The position numbers and the translations under genes were made by a program. Of a stretch of DNA of 27,297 nt, positions 13,322 to 23,000 are shown in pieces (the stretch's first letter is position 1; each line of letters opens with the position of its first letter). Under the pieces are notes generated by a model. It searched no databases. It saw only the letters and a program-made list of their open reading frames with translations, and had not been told where the DNA came from. The DNA is from Propionibacteriaceae bacterium UBA5174 (GTDB lineage Bacteria; Actinomycetota; Actinomycetes; Propionibacteriales; Propionibacteriaceae): assembly GCA_002413345.1 (NCBI GenBank), contig DHWU01000079.1:9671-36967 (forward strand). The letters are read 5' to 3'.

Positions 13322-14596
13322 TCAGCTCCACGTCCGGGCCAGCGAGGACGCGTGCGCCTCGATCTGGTCTGCCAATGCTCGGCCGCGATCTTGGGTGCTG
13401 GTAGGTAGAGAGGTCACGGCCTGCGCGAGGGCCTGGGGCAGTGCGTCTCGAAGCTCGACGACGCGGTTGATGGCAGCGTCGGCTCCGATGCCCAGGCGCC
13501 TTCCGGCCTTGGCCCAGTCGCCCGGCGAGATCTCGCGCATGATGCGGTGGTCGCCGACCTTCATTGACGACTCCAACGGTCGATCGGAGGGGTAGGCGAC
13601 CGCCGAGGCCAGATCGTAGAGCGGCGCGAGTAGGGCCCGCCGTCCGGCCAGCAGCAGCGAATAGTTCTTGGCGTGCGCGTCCGTGCCGCCAATGAGCACG
13701 TTGTAGACCAAGGCGTCGAAGAAGCGTTGAGCACTGTCCTGGCGATCGGTCACGTTAAGTCGGGTGAATAGGTCGGCGATCTCGCCCACACCAGGGCCGC
13801 CATCGGCCTGGTATTTCTGGTTGGGATGAACCGACAGGGCTTGACAGAGGTCCTCTTGATGCAGGCGATGGAGCCGCCCTTCCGCATCCCACACCCGGTC
13901 GTAGCGCGTCGAGACGATGGCGCGTACGTCTTCGATTTCGATCAGTTCCGAGGTTGCGGCGGGGAGCCACAGGCGCTTGGCCGTCCGCTGGCAGAGCACC
14001 TCGTTGATGTGATGATCGTCGAAGCCGTCGATGGCCGGTTTGATGATGTGAGTGGTCGGAGTTGAGTCTTGTGGAATGCCCCACGCGTGGCTGGTTTCGT
14101 CCCGGTAGAGGGCAACCTTCGACTGTGCTCCAGCGAGGCTCCACCGGCCCGCGTGCCGGCCGGGGTTCCAGTCGCCGCGATGTGCAGCGAGGTCTCGAAT
14201 TAGGGTGACGAACTCCACATCGCTGAGCCAGTCGATATCGCCGCAGCGTCGGGCGGCATCAGCGCTGGCCGCCTCGGCAGGCATGATTTGGACTGCCCCT
14301 GCAGCGTCCCTGCCCACCTGTCGCAGGAGCGCGAAGGGGTTGTTGGCTGATACGCCGTAGGTGGCACCCCAGCGTTCCCGAACTGCTTGGTTGTCAGGCA
14401 GCAGTCCTTCGAGGAAGGCGCGCACGGCACGGTTGGGATGCGTCCCAGAGCGGAGGGGGAGTGACAGCGACAGTGGGGTGGAATCGGGTGCGGCGAGATA
14501 GCGGGCGTCATAGGTGAACCCCAGCGACCCTTGTCGGGATTGGGTGAGCGTGCCAACCGGGGTGCCGTCGAGGTAGACCGACAAATTTTCGCTCAT
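13322..14596 (-). CDS. hipA: HipA-type serine/threonine kinase toxin
   Basis: This 424-residue protein has the two-part HipA architecture. The N-terminal couple_hipA domain (about 1-105) carries 'LSLPLRSGTHPNRAVRAFLEGLLPDN'. The C-terminal kinase domain carries 'GAQSKVALYRD' (Gly-rich loop and lysine), 'THIIKPA', 'VSTRYDR', 'HQEDLCQAL' (HxED motif) and the catalytic 'GGTDAHAKNYSLL' with Asp306. 'PLYDLAS' is the metal-binding DxD-type region. HipA toxins phosphorylate aminoacyl-tRNA synthetases or other targets and cause dormancy. The ATG overlaps the hipB stop (ATGA), so antitoxin and toxin are coupled. Length and motifs look intact. Confidence 0.93.
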   Translation of the reverse strand: MSENLSVYLDGTPVGTLTQSRQGSLGFTYDARYLAAPDSTPLSLSLPLRSGTHPNRAVRAFLEGLLPDNQAVRERWGATYGVSANNPFALLRQVGRDAAGAVQIMPAEAASADAARRCGDIDWLSDVEFVTLIRDLAAHRGDWNPGRHAGRWSLAGAQSKVALYRDETSHAWGIPQDSTPTTHIIKPAIDGFDDHHINEVLCQRTAKRLWLPAATSELIEIEDVRAIVSTRYDRVWDAEGRLHRLHQEDLCQALSVHPNQKYQADGGPGVGEIADLFTRLNVTDRQDSAQRFFDALVYNVLIGGTDAHAKNYSLLLAGRRALLAPLYDLASAVAYPSDRPLESSMKVGDHRIMREISPGDWAKAGRRLGIGADAAINRVVELRDALPQALAQAVTSLPTSTQDRGRALADQIEAHASSLARTWS

Positions 14597-14853
14597 CGCA
14601 GGGCCTCGAATACGGCGGCGAAAGGATCAGCAGCAGGTTCGGTGGCCGGTGTCGTCTCTAACGACAGTGAGAGCCCGAGCGCGGTGAAGGTGTCGAGCAC
14701 TTTGGAGAGCTCCAGTCGGGGATTGCCCTGCTCGAGACGTACCAGCCAGTCCCGGCCGACTCCGGCGCGTTGGGCGAGCTGGGCTTGGGTTAGGCCACGT
14801 TGCTTCCTGGCCTGGCGGACGGCGTTGGCGACGTCCTGGGTGTTTCTTAACAT
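14593..14853 (-). CDS. hipB: HipB-type antitoxin (XRE family helix-turn-helix)
   Basis: An 86-residue protein from the ATG at 14853, which has GGAGG five bases upstream; the upstream part of the frame lies in the operator region. 'VRQARKQRGLTQAQLAQRAGVGRDWLVRLEQGNPRLELSKVL' is a typical XRE helix-turn-helix. The Pro/Ala/Glu-rich tail is likely flexible. HipB binds and neutralises HipA and represses the operon together with it. Palindromic sequences directly upstream (14862-14935) are probably its targets. Confidence 0.92.
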   Translation of the reverse strand: MLRNTQDVANAVRQARKQRGLTQAQLAQRAGVGRDWLVRLEQGNPRLELSKVLDTFTALGLSLSLETTPATEPAADPFAAVFEALR

Positions 14854-14861
14854 GACACCTC

Positions 14862-14935
14862 CATGTTGCCGAGTGGCGACATGGGTAAATGTAGTCGTTC
14901 GGCGACAGTGTGGCAAGAGGTCGTACGGCAACATG
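14862..14935. promoter_or_regulatory. candidate HipB operators in the hipBA-hsdM intergenic region
   Basis: CATGTTGCCG (14862-14871) and CGGCAACATG (14926-14935) are perfect 10-base inverted arms 54 bases apart. GGCGACA occurs twice between them (14875-14881 and 14901-14907). Paired inverted half-sites spanning the promoter fit a looped HipB/HipAB repression complex. A short tandem repeat GAGACATTCA-GAGACACTCA (14986-15005) lies next to this, nearer hsdM. Confidence 0.45.
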
Positions 14936-15116
14936 TCCTGTGTTAGCGGTGGGCACCCGGCCGATGTCCCAATGAATGAGACCTAGAGACATTCAGAGAC
15001 ACTCAGGCATGGGCCCCCTGGCGCGATTCCACCCGGTTTACTCGCGTGGAGGAATCGCTGCGGCGATCGAAACGCCAGTTGTGGGCGTGCCCGACCAGCG
15101 GCTGGCATGGGCCAGA

Positions 15117-16730
15117 ATGTCCCACGTGCCTCCCAAGAAGAAGACCGCCAAGACCGAAACCCTCGAAGCCACCTTGTGGGCGGCAGCCGACAAGCTGCGC
15201 GGCAAAATGGATTCGGCCGTCTACAAACACGTTGTGCTGGGACTGATCTTTCTCAAGTACGTTTCCGACACTTTCGCCGTGCGCAACCGCGAGCTGACCA
15301 AGCTGGTCGACGATCCAGCTTCCGACTACTTCATGTCCAACCCAGAGGCGAAGCGATCGGTACTCGAAGATCGCGACGAGTACACCGCCGAGGGCGTGTT
15401 CTGGGTCCCCGAGGGTCACCGTTGGGACGATCTCCGCAAGGCGGCCAAGCAACCCGATATTGGCAAGCGTGTCAACGCAGCGATGGACGCTATCGAGCGT
15501 GACAACCCGACACTCAAGGGCGTTCTGCCGAAGGAGTACGCCCGCCAAGAGCTCACTGCCGAAACTGTCGGCGGGGTTATCGACATCTTTTCGCGCCAAG
15601 ATCTGGCTGCTAAGGAGTATCAGGGCCTCGATGTGTTGGGCCGGGTCTACGAGTACTTCCTGGGCCAATTCGCTTCGAAGGAAGGCAAGAAGGCCGGCGA
15701 GTATTACACGCCGCGCTCAGTGGTGCAGGTGCTGGTGGAGATGTTGCAGCCCTACCACGGACGCGTTTTCGACCCGGCGTGCGGGTCGGGTGGCATGTTC
15801 GTTCAGGCCGACAAGTTCGTCGCAGCCCACGGCGGCTCGCGCAACGACATTTCGGTGTTTGGTCAGGAGTCGAATGCCACCACCTGGCGCCTGGCCAAGA
15901 TGAACCTTGCTGTGCGGGGCATCGAGGCGAACCTCGGCCCGCAGTGGGGCGATTCGTTCACCGCCGATTCGCACCCAGACCTCAAAGCCGACTACGTGTT
16001 GGCCAACCCGCCCTTCAACGATTCGGATTGGGGTGGGGAGAAGCTGCGCGGCGATGTCCGCTGGAAGTTTGGCGACCCGCCCGCGCAGAACGCCAACTAC
16101 GCCTGGTTGCAGCACTTTCTTCATCACACCAGCCCGACCGGCACGGTCGGCACGGTGCTCGCCAACGGTTCGCTGTCGAGCCAGCAGAACGGCGAAGGCG
16201 AGATCCGCAAGAAGATGGTGGACGTCGGTGTGGTGGAGTGCATCGTCGCTCTGCCACCGCAGTTGTTCTATGGAACGCCGATTCCGGTGTGCCTGTGGTT
16301 CTTGACTCGCAGCAAGGCTGGTGGTGGCTCCAGGAAGACCAGGCCGCGCACGGGCGAGACCCTGTTCATTGATGCCCGAGGCCTCGGGCATATGGAGACC
16401 CGCACCCTGCGCCTCTTCGGCGAGGACGACATCGCCAAGATCGCGGACGCTTACCACGCCTGGCGCGGAACCGAGACAAGCAGCGGTCAGCCATATGAGA
16501 ACGTGCCCGGCTTCTGCCGAGTAGCGACCACTGCGGAGATTGCCGACCACGGCTACGTGCTCACCCCAGGACGCTACGTGGGTTCGGGAGACGTCGAGGG
16601 CGACGGTGAGCCGATGGGAGAGAAGATCGCCCGGCTGGCCGCCGAGATCAAGGACGGCTTCGCGGAGCGGGCCGAGCTTCAGGGCGCAGTGGTCGCGGCG
16701 CTGAAGTCGCTGGTGGTTGAGGATGAGTGA
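15117..16730 (+). CDS. hsdM: type I restriction-modification system, methyltransferase subunit HsdM
   Basis: From ATG 15117 ('MSHVPPKKK') this is 537 residues; a GTG at 15126 is an alternative, and the frame further upstream is not HsdM-like. The N-terminal helical domain (HsdM_N, 'LWAAADKLRGKMDSAVYKH') is followed by the methyltransferase domain. The AdoMet-binding motif I is 'DPACGSGGMF' from residue 219 and the catalytic motif IV is NPPF at 297-300, typical of N6-adenine methylation. 'GEYYTPRSVVQVLVEML' precedes motif I as usual. With HsdS it methylates the recognition site on host DNA and joins HsdR in the restriction complex. The stop overlaps hsdS by eight bases. Transcription is divergent from hipBA. 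Confidence 0.95.
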   Translation: MSHVPPKKKTAKTETLEATLWAAADKLRGKMDSAVYKHVVLGLIFLKYVSDTFAVRNRELTKLVDDPASDYFMSNPEAKRSVLEDRDEYTAEGVFWVPEGHRWDDLRKAAKQPDIGKRVNAAMDAIERDNPTLKGVLPKEYARQELTAETVGGVIDIFSRQDLAAKEYQGLDVLGRVYEYFLGQFASKEGKKAGEYYTPRSVVQVLVEMLQPYHGRVFDPACGSGGMFVQADKFVAAHGGSRNDISVFGQESNATTWRLAKMNLAVRGIEANLGPQWGDSFTADSHPDLKADYVLANPPFNDSDWGGEKLRGDVRWKFGDPPAQNANYAWLQHFLHHTSPTGTVGTVLANGSLSSQQNGEGEIRKKMVDVGVVECIVALPPQLFYGTPIPVCLWFLTRSKAGGGSRKTRPRTGETLFIDARGLGHMETRTLRLFGEDDIAKIADAYHAWRGTETSSGQPYENVPGFCRVATTAEIADHGYVLTPGRYVGSGDVEGDGEPMGEKIARLAAEIKDGFAERAELQGAVVAALKSLVVEDE

Positions 16731-17871
16731 GTGGCGCATCGCGACCCTTGGTGAGGTATGTAGCAAGCCACAATATGGAGCGATTGCCAAAGGCACTACT
16801 GAACCCATAGGCCCGAGATTTGTGCGACAAACCGACATCGTCAGTGGCCGTGTGGATTGGGGGTCGGTTCCGTTCTGTGATCTTCCGGACTCCGAGGTGG
16901 GCAAGTATGCAATCGCGCCGGGTGACCTGTTGATCTCGAGGCTGGGCGCTGGGGTGGGTACGGCTGCAACAGTTCGGGAGTCGACGAACGCGGTATTCGC
17001 GGGATACCTCGTGAGGTTCCGGGTCATCCCTGCTACCGCTGACCCAGCCTTCATTGGCTACCAACTGCATTCAGTCTCTTGGCTTGAACACGTAAATGGA
17101 GTGCGGTCCGGAGCGGCGCAGCCGACGCTCAATGCACAGCAGATGAGCTCTTTCAAGCTCTCCTTGCCGCCCATTGTGGAACAACGCCGGATCGCGGGCG
17201 TTCTGGGCGCCCTCGACGACCTCATCGAAACCAACCGCAGGAGCATCGCAAACCTCCGGTCGCTGGCACTGGCGGCATTCGATGCCGCTAGCGCGGGCGG
17301 CGAGCTCGCTTTGTTTGGTGGAATCGCCACGCAGATTCGGGAGGGCGTGGCAGCCGTCGAAATCGAGCGCAGCACGCCGTACTTGGGTCTGGAACACTTT
17401 GGAACTGATGGCGAGGGCATCACGGGCGTTGGCGATGCCGCCGCCGTCGCGAGCAGCAAGTCACGGTTCCACTCCGGCGACGTGCTTTATGGGAAGCTTC
17501 GCCCCTATTTTCGCAAGGTGGATCGTCCTGGCTTCGATGGCGTCTGCTCAACCGAAATCTGGGTGCTGCGTCCACAATCAGGGTGGGGTGCTGCCACCCT
17601 GCATGCAGTGGTCGCCCGCCCGGAGTTCACAGATTTCGCCATGTCCGGAAACAAGGGCACCAAGATGCCTCGCGCCGACTGGGCGCACGTCCAAACCATG
17701 CCAGTAAAGGTTCCGCCCGAACACAAGCGCGACGCCATCGAGGATGGGCTCGAGCGACTCTGGCAAGCCACAGTCGCGCTCCAGGAGGAGGTATCCCAAC
17801 TCACCCACACTCGCGATGAGCTTCTTCCGCTCCTGATGTCCGGCAAGGTTCGAGTGGCGGAGAAGCCGTAG
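16723..17871 (+). CDS. hsdS: type I restriction-modification system, specificity subunit HsdS
   Basis: A 382-residue protein from ATG 16723 ('MSEWRIATLGEVC'), within the 3' end of hsdM. It has two target recognition domains, each followed by a helical spacer. The first spacer is 'LPPIVEQRRIAGVLGALDDLIETN' (about 147-170), and the second is 'VPPEHKRDAIEDGLERLWQ' near the C-terminus. Motifs such as 'GDLLISRLG' and 'GDVLYGKLRPYF' are usual in HsdS domains. Each domain should read one half of a bipartite DNA site. The gene ends 'DELLPLLMSGKVRV', a common HsdS terminus. Its TAG shares one base with the GTG of the following gene. Confidence 0.94.
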   Translation: MSEWRIATLGEVCSKPQYGAIAKGTTEPIGPRFVRQTDIVSGRVDWGSVPFCDLPDSEVGKYAIAPGDLLISRLGAGVGTAATVRESTNAVFAGYLVRFRVIPATADPAFIGYQLHSVSWLEHVNGVRSGAAQPTLNAQQMSSFKLSLPPIVEQRRIAGVLGALDDLIETNRRSIANLRSLALAAFDAASAGGELALFGGIATQIREGVAAVEIERSTPYLGLEHFGTDGEGITGVGDAAAVASSKSRFHSGDVLYGKLRPYFRKVDRPGFDGVCSTEIWVLRPQSGWGAATLHAVVARPEFTDFAMSGNKGTKMPRADWAHVQTMPVKVPPEHKRDAIEDGLERLWQATVALQEEVSQLTHTRDELLPLLMSGKVRVAEKP

Positions 17872-19037
17872 TGACTTCCGCCGATGATGCACTGGTTGCC
17901 GAGTGCTTGGCTGGCGTCCCGATCCTGCCTGGGCCTGGTGTGGACCCGGTGAGGCTTCGAGGGTGGGCCGCACGAAAGCTCGCCTACGAAGATGCAGCTT
18001 GGGCCATCGATGTGAACCAGTCCGCCTGCACTAACGTCGACGTGCAGTGGTTTATTGGCCTTTCCGTCACTCACCACTTCGTTCGGATCGCGTACGAGGG
18101 TGCCACGCTCCTTCGGGCGTCGAACCCGGCAGCGGGCATCCCCCTACTTGCTGATCTTCTGACCGACCATTACGCGACAATCACCAAGCGATACCGGCAT
18201 TCTACGAAGCTGCTAGACGACACAGGCAAGCCCCTGGAGACGATGTTGAGCGAGTTCGACGATGAGCTCAAGTCACACCGCGAGGAGTTCCTGGGTAACT
18301 CCTGGAAATGCGTGCGCTGGGCTGAGTCGGATCTGGGCATGTACCTGATCGATGGTGCGGTCGTTGGGGCAACCGTGCCAGCCTCCTATCGTCTCGGCGT
18401 CTCCGTTAGCACCAAGGCCCACAAGACGGGCGAGGGCATTCTGGCCGTTGCTGAAGAGTGGGGTGCGATTCTGGCGGCGGTGCGCAGTGCGACGCTTCTA
18501 GTGGACGAGCCGGATTCCTCGCTCGATCTGCGAGGTGTCGAGGTGCAGAGCAGGGATAGGCGGGCGGCGCGGTATCTGCGGAGGCGATTCGAGCCCTCAT
18601 TCCCCATCGCCCTCAAGATGCTGCTCCTTCTCATCGAGGGCGACTTGAATACCTCACGACTGTTCCTCCCGCTCACTGCCCCCGGCCACGAAGGCCCTGT
18701 GTTTCGCGCCCAGTTTGTGACCGTATATCACTCGCTGACGTCGCTGCAGAGGATTGCGGATGAATATCTCGCCATCACCTCGCCTGGCCTTACCGAGCTG
18801 CGCGCGTTGCTGAATAGCGCACCGGCGATGCGCCTTGTCTCACGCGGTGGCCTCAATATCCGGAACCGTTGCGTCCACTACGAGATGAACGACCCGGCGA
18901 TCCTTCCGGATCTCACTATGCCGATGTGTGGGCTGATCGAAGCAGTCTTCCCCGGCCAGACCTGGGAGTCGGTGAAGAGTGACGTTCACTTGGTGACAGA
19001 GCAGTTGGCTGTGGTCCTTGGTCGCTGGCGCCGCTAA
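17871..19037 (+). CDS. uncharacterised protein in the type I RM operon with a C-terminal HEPN-like motif
   Basis: A 388-residue, mostly helical protein starting at GTG 17871 on the last base of the hsdS stop, so it is coupled to the RM operon. I do not recognise a full-length family. The C-terminal quarter contains 'NIRNRCVHYEM', in which R331-N-R-C-V-H336 is the Rx4H signature (with the common RN start) of HEPN ribonuclease domains. It is followed by a helix, as in that fold. Other blocks are 'WFIGLSVTHHFVRIAYEGATL' near 55-75 and 'FPIALKMLLLLIEGDL' near 245-260. HEPN proteins in RM and abortive-infection loci often act as RNases that stop growth, and some are inactive. A toxin or backup role here is an inference. 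No signal peptide or membrane helix is clear. Confidence 0.6.
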   Translation: MTSADDALVAECLAGVPILPGPGVDPVRLRGWAARKLAYEDAAWAIDVNQSACTNVDVQWFIGLSVTHHFVRIAYEGATLLRASNPAAGIPLLADLLTDHYATITKRYRHSTKLLDDTGKPLETMLSEFDDELKSHREEFLGNSWKCVRWAESDLGMYLIDGAVVGATVPASYRLGVSVSTKAHKTGEGILAVAEEWGAILAAVRSATLLVDEPDSSLDLRGVEVQSRDRRAARYLRRRFEPSFPIALKMLLLLIEGDLNTSRLFLPLTAPGHEGPVFRAQFVTVYHSLTSLQRIADEYLAITSPGLTELRALLNSAPAMRLVSRGGLNIRNRCVHYEMNDPAILPDLTMPMCGLIEAVFPGQTWESVKSDVHLVTEQLAVVLGRWRR

Positions 19038-19322
19038 CTAGGCCTCGTGCCCGGCGCTGTTGGCACTCTCGCTGGTTGACTTCAACTCCGAGCGCGCCTG
19101 GTTCCGAGCGTCTCTCATCGTGGCCAGGTCTGTCCGCCGACCCTCCTTGTTTTGCGTGATGAAAGCGTCTCCCTGCACAACCCTCCCAACGCGCTGATGC
19201 CAATGGTCGTTGCGCCTTGGGTGGCGTTCGGACTCGGTGCTCAGGATGGCGAATCGGCGGTTGAGACTGTGAGCGAAGGTGATTCGCGCAATCTGTCGGA
19301 GCAGCCTGCTACCTTCCAACGC

Positions 19323-19940
19323 ATGGAAGGCATTTGGTTGTCGCTGCTCAGCGGCGTGATCGGGGCTGTGGTGGCCGTGATGGGTACGTTTTGGGCTCAG
19401 TTCTATTTGAGGCGGCGCGACGAGCGCCAACAGGCCGATCGTGAGCGAGTCGCGACCGTCCTCGACTTCACGGCGCGGGCCAACGCGATGGCGATGTGGG
19501 CTGCGTACATTCATGCGCACACATCACAGACAAGAAAGTGGGGCTCTGTGCCCGCGCTCCTATTGCGGCAGCTCCCGCCGGTCGATCTGAAAGACATGGC
19601 AACGACCTACATCACCTATGTCACTGAGCTCCTGAGGGTCGGCGGCCAGCTGGTGTCCATGGAGGGGATTGCGATCAAGTCGAAGGTTGACGATGTCGCG
19701 AAGACCACCTTCGAGTTGGCGCAGTGCCACCTTTCACCCGAAGACAACAGGTCAGAACTGCGGCGTGCGTTCCACCCGGCCAAACCGCTTGATAAAGCAC
19801 GGGTGGCGAGGCTAAGGAAGCGTCAGCTGGAGGCGGCGACACAGCTCGAACTCGCCGTTCTGGCCCGATGCTCGACCATGAAGGGTCACGAAGTGGCCAA
19901 GGAATCGGGATTCCTGAAAGACACCGAGCTGATTAAGTAG
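19323..19940 (+). CDS. small membrane-anchored helical protein inside the RM locus
   Basis: A 205-residue protein from ATG 19323; the frame is open for 57 codons upstream, but that part has no membrane or coding-like character. Residues about 3-23 ('GIWLSLLSGVIGAVVAVMGTFW') form an N-terminal transmembrane helix, followed by a positively charged 'LRRRDERQQADRERV'. The remaining 165 residues are a cytoplasmic, probably alpha-helical domain rich in Arg, Ala and Leu. No catalytic motif is seen. This layout (one anchor, helical body) occurs in defence operons as an effector or sensor of membrane state, but the family is unknown to me. It lies between the HEPN-like gene and hsdR and is co-oriented, so it probably belongs to the operon. 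Confidence 0.6.
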   Translation: MEGIWLSLLSGVIGAVVAVMGTFWAQFYLRRRDERQQADRERVATVLDFTARANAMAMWAAYIHAHTSQTRKWGSVPALLLRQLPPVDLKDMATTYITYVTELLRVGGQLVSMEGIAIKSKVDDVAKTTFELAQCHLSPEDNRSELRRAFHPAKPLDKARVARLRKRQLEAATQLELAVLARCSTMKGHEVAKESGFLKDTELIK

Positions 19941-20041
19941 GTGATCCTGCGCCCAGCGTTGCGCTTTTCCCGCAATACTCAGGAGTGCCCACCGCGGTAA
20001 ACCGTCGGCGAGGCCCGGTTTGCGACTTGGTAGGAGGCGCG

Positions 20042-23000
20042 GTGAATCCGAGCGAGGACGCCCTCGAGCGTTGGGTGTTGTCGATGCTCGGCGAGTTGGG
20101 CTGGGTGCACGTCTACGGACCCGACATTGCGCCAGGCGAGCCAAGCGCCGAGCGCAGTGACTATCGGGAAGTGGTGCTGGCGGGACGTCTGCGGAGCGCC
20201 ATCAAGCGGCTGAACCCTACGCTTAACGAGAGCGTCGCTGACGATGCCGTTGCCACGGTGCTGCGCGTCGATTCGCCCGTGATCGAATCGGAGAACTGGA
20301 CCGCCTACCGCTACCTCGTCCAAGGCGTCCCGGTGGAATACCACGATGTCAATGGGCAGTTGCGTTCTGATCGGGTGCAGTTGGTCGATTGGGAGCACCC
20401 GCGAAACAACGATCTGGTCGCCATCAACCAGTTCAGCATTCAGGGGCCGAAGAAGACTCGGCGTCCGGATGTACTGCTGTTCGTAAACGGCTTGCCGCTG
20501 GCAATTCTGGAGTTGAAACGTCCCGGGGATGCCTACGCCAAGGTCACTGGCGCCTACCGGCAGATTCAGACCTACCGAGCCCAGATTCCCGAAGTGTTTA
20601 AGTGGAACCAGGTGGCGGTGGTCTCGGATGGCATGGAGGCTCTGGCCGGGTCCTTTTCCGCGCCCTGGGAGCACTGGGCGGCATGGAAGACGATCGACGG
20701 CACCGTTCGCGACCCCAAAGACTTGGATGGGCATCGGATTCCACCGATTGAAGTGCTCACCCGGGGCATGCTCGACCCCCAGGTGTTCTTCAACCTATGT
20801 CGTCATTTCGTGGCTACCTTCGGGGAAGGGGTCGAGACCCGCAAGGCAGTGGCGAAGTATCACCAGTACTGGGCAGTGAACAAGGCTGTTGCGCAGACAC
20901 TCGAATCATTGGAGACCGACGGACGCATCGGTGTGGTCTGGCACACCCAGGGTTCGGGCAAGAGCTTGGAAATGGCGTACTACGCGGGGCTTATGATGAC
21001 CCATCCAGCCATGGAGAATCCCACTGTTGTCGTGCTCACCGACCGCAACGATCTCGACGATCAGCTATTCGAGGAGACGTTTGCCCCGTCTAAACCGGGT
21101 TCGCCGCTGCCCGAATCGCCGGTGAAGGCCGAGTCGCGTCAGCATTTGAAAGACTTGCTCACTGGGCGGGAATCGGGCGGCATCATCTTCACGACTCTGC
21201 AGAAGTTCGGGCTGAGTAAGGCCGACAAAGACGGCGGCCGATCCTTCCCGCAGTTGTCTGATCGGCTGAACATCGTCGTGATGGTCGATGAGGCCCACCG
21301 CTCCAACTATGACCTGATTGACGGCTTCGCCCGCAACGTCCGCGACGCGCTGCCGAATGCCTCGTTCATCGGGTTTACGGGCACGCCGATCGACGAGAAG
21401 GATCGCTCCACCACGGAGATCTTCGGCGAGTACATCGACGTGTATGACATGACCCAAGCCATCGACGACGGTGTCACGGTGAAGGTGTTCTATGAGCCGC
21501 GATTGGCCCGAGTTGAGCTCCCCGAAGACGCCAAGGCCGAGATCGACGACGAGTTCGACGACGCCACCAACGGCTCAGAGGAGGAAATCTCCGAGCGGTT
21601 GAAGAGTAAGTGGGCCAAGGTCGAGGCGATCGTTGGCTCTGAGAAGCGCATCAACCAACTGGCCACCGACATCGTCGAACACTGGGAGGCCCGCCGCGGC
21701 GTGCTGGCCGGCAAGGCAATGGTCGTCACGATGTCGCGACGGATCGCCGTTGATTTGTATGCGGCGGTCATCAAGCTGCGCCCGCACTGGCATTCAGACG
21801 ATGACGACGCCGGAGTGGTGAAGGTCGTGATCACTGGGAACGCCACCGACCCGGCCAGCTTCCAGCCGCATATTCGCAACCAAGCCGAGCGGCGAGCCAT
21901 GAAGGTGCGCGCGTCGAAAGCTGATGACCCGTTGGAGCTAGTGATCGTCCGCGACATGTGGCTGACCGGGTTCGATTCCCCGCCAATGCACACCATGTAC
22001 GTCGACAAGCCGATGCGTTCGGCGGGTCTAATGCAGGCCATCACTCGGGTAAATCGGACGTTCCGGGACAAGCCGTCCGGGCTCATCGTGGACTACATCG
22101 GGATCGCCGAGAACCTCAAGGACGCTCTGGCCACCTACACCGACCGGGACAAGGCTGATCGCGCGATCGGTGAGGACGTGCGTAGCGCAGCTATCCCGGA
22201 ACTGTTGATCGAGCACCAGGTGGTGGCCGACCTGCTCCACGGCATCGACTGGGTGACGATCCTCGGGTCCGGCGAAGTGAAAGCGTTTGTGACCGCGGTC
22301 GCCGCAGCCGTTGACCATCTGCTCGAGGCCGAGCGGGACGCCTGCGAACTCGGTGCGGACGTACAGGCTGGCGAGTTCCAACTCGATGGTTATCAGCAGC
22401 CGTCGGTGAAGAAGCGATTTATGGCGCACACCGGGCGATTGAAGAGGCTGTTCTCACTGGTGCCGACCTCGCCGCAGGCCACCGCAGTTCGTGATGACGT
22501 CGCGTTCTTTGACGCTGTTCGGGCGGCCATCGCCAAGATCGAAGCCGTCGACCGCACCGCCGATGGTGAGGCCGTTCTCGACACCGCAGTGCGGCAGATC
22601 ATAAGTCAGCACGTGTCAGGCTCCGGAGTGATCGACATCTTCGCCGAGGCTGGCCTAGCCAAGCCCGACATCTCGGTGATCGACGACGAGTTCCGAGCCA
22701 GCTTCGCTGCTTCGAAGAATCAGAATCTCCAGCTAGAGGCAGTTCGGCGCCTGATCGGCAACGAGGTCAGGATCATCGGGCAACGCAACATCGTTGCCGG
22801 TCGCAAGTTCTCCGAGATGCTCGCCGATGCCTTGAACCGCTACCAGAACCGCACGATCGATGCCGCTCAGGTGATCGCCGAAATAGTCGAACTCGCCAAA
22901 GCGCTCAAGGCCCAGCGCCAACGCGGTGAGGAGACCGGACTGACGGAGAATGAGCTGGCCTTCTACGATGCCCTCTCCGACAACGACTCGGCGCGCGAGG

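Noticed and set aside
15717..17054. Very long minus-strand open frame (445 codons) under hsdM/hsdS
   Set aside because: It is the antisense shadow of hsdM and the 5' part of hsdS, caused by high G/C at third positions; the sense proteins have full family motifs.
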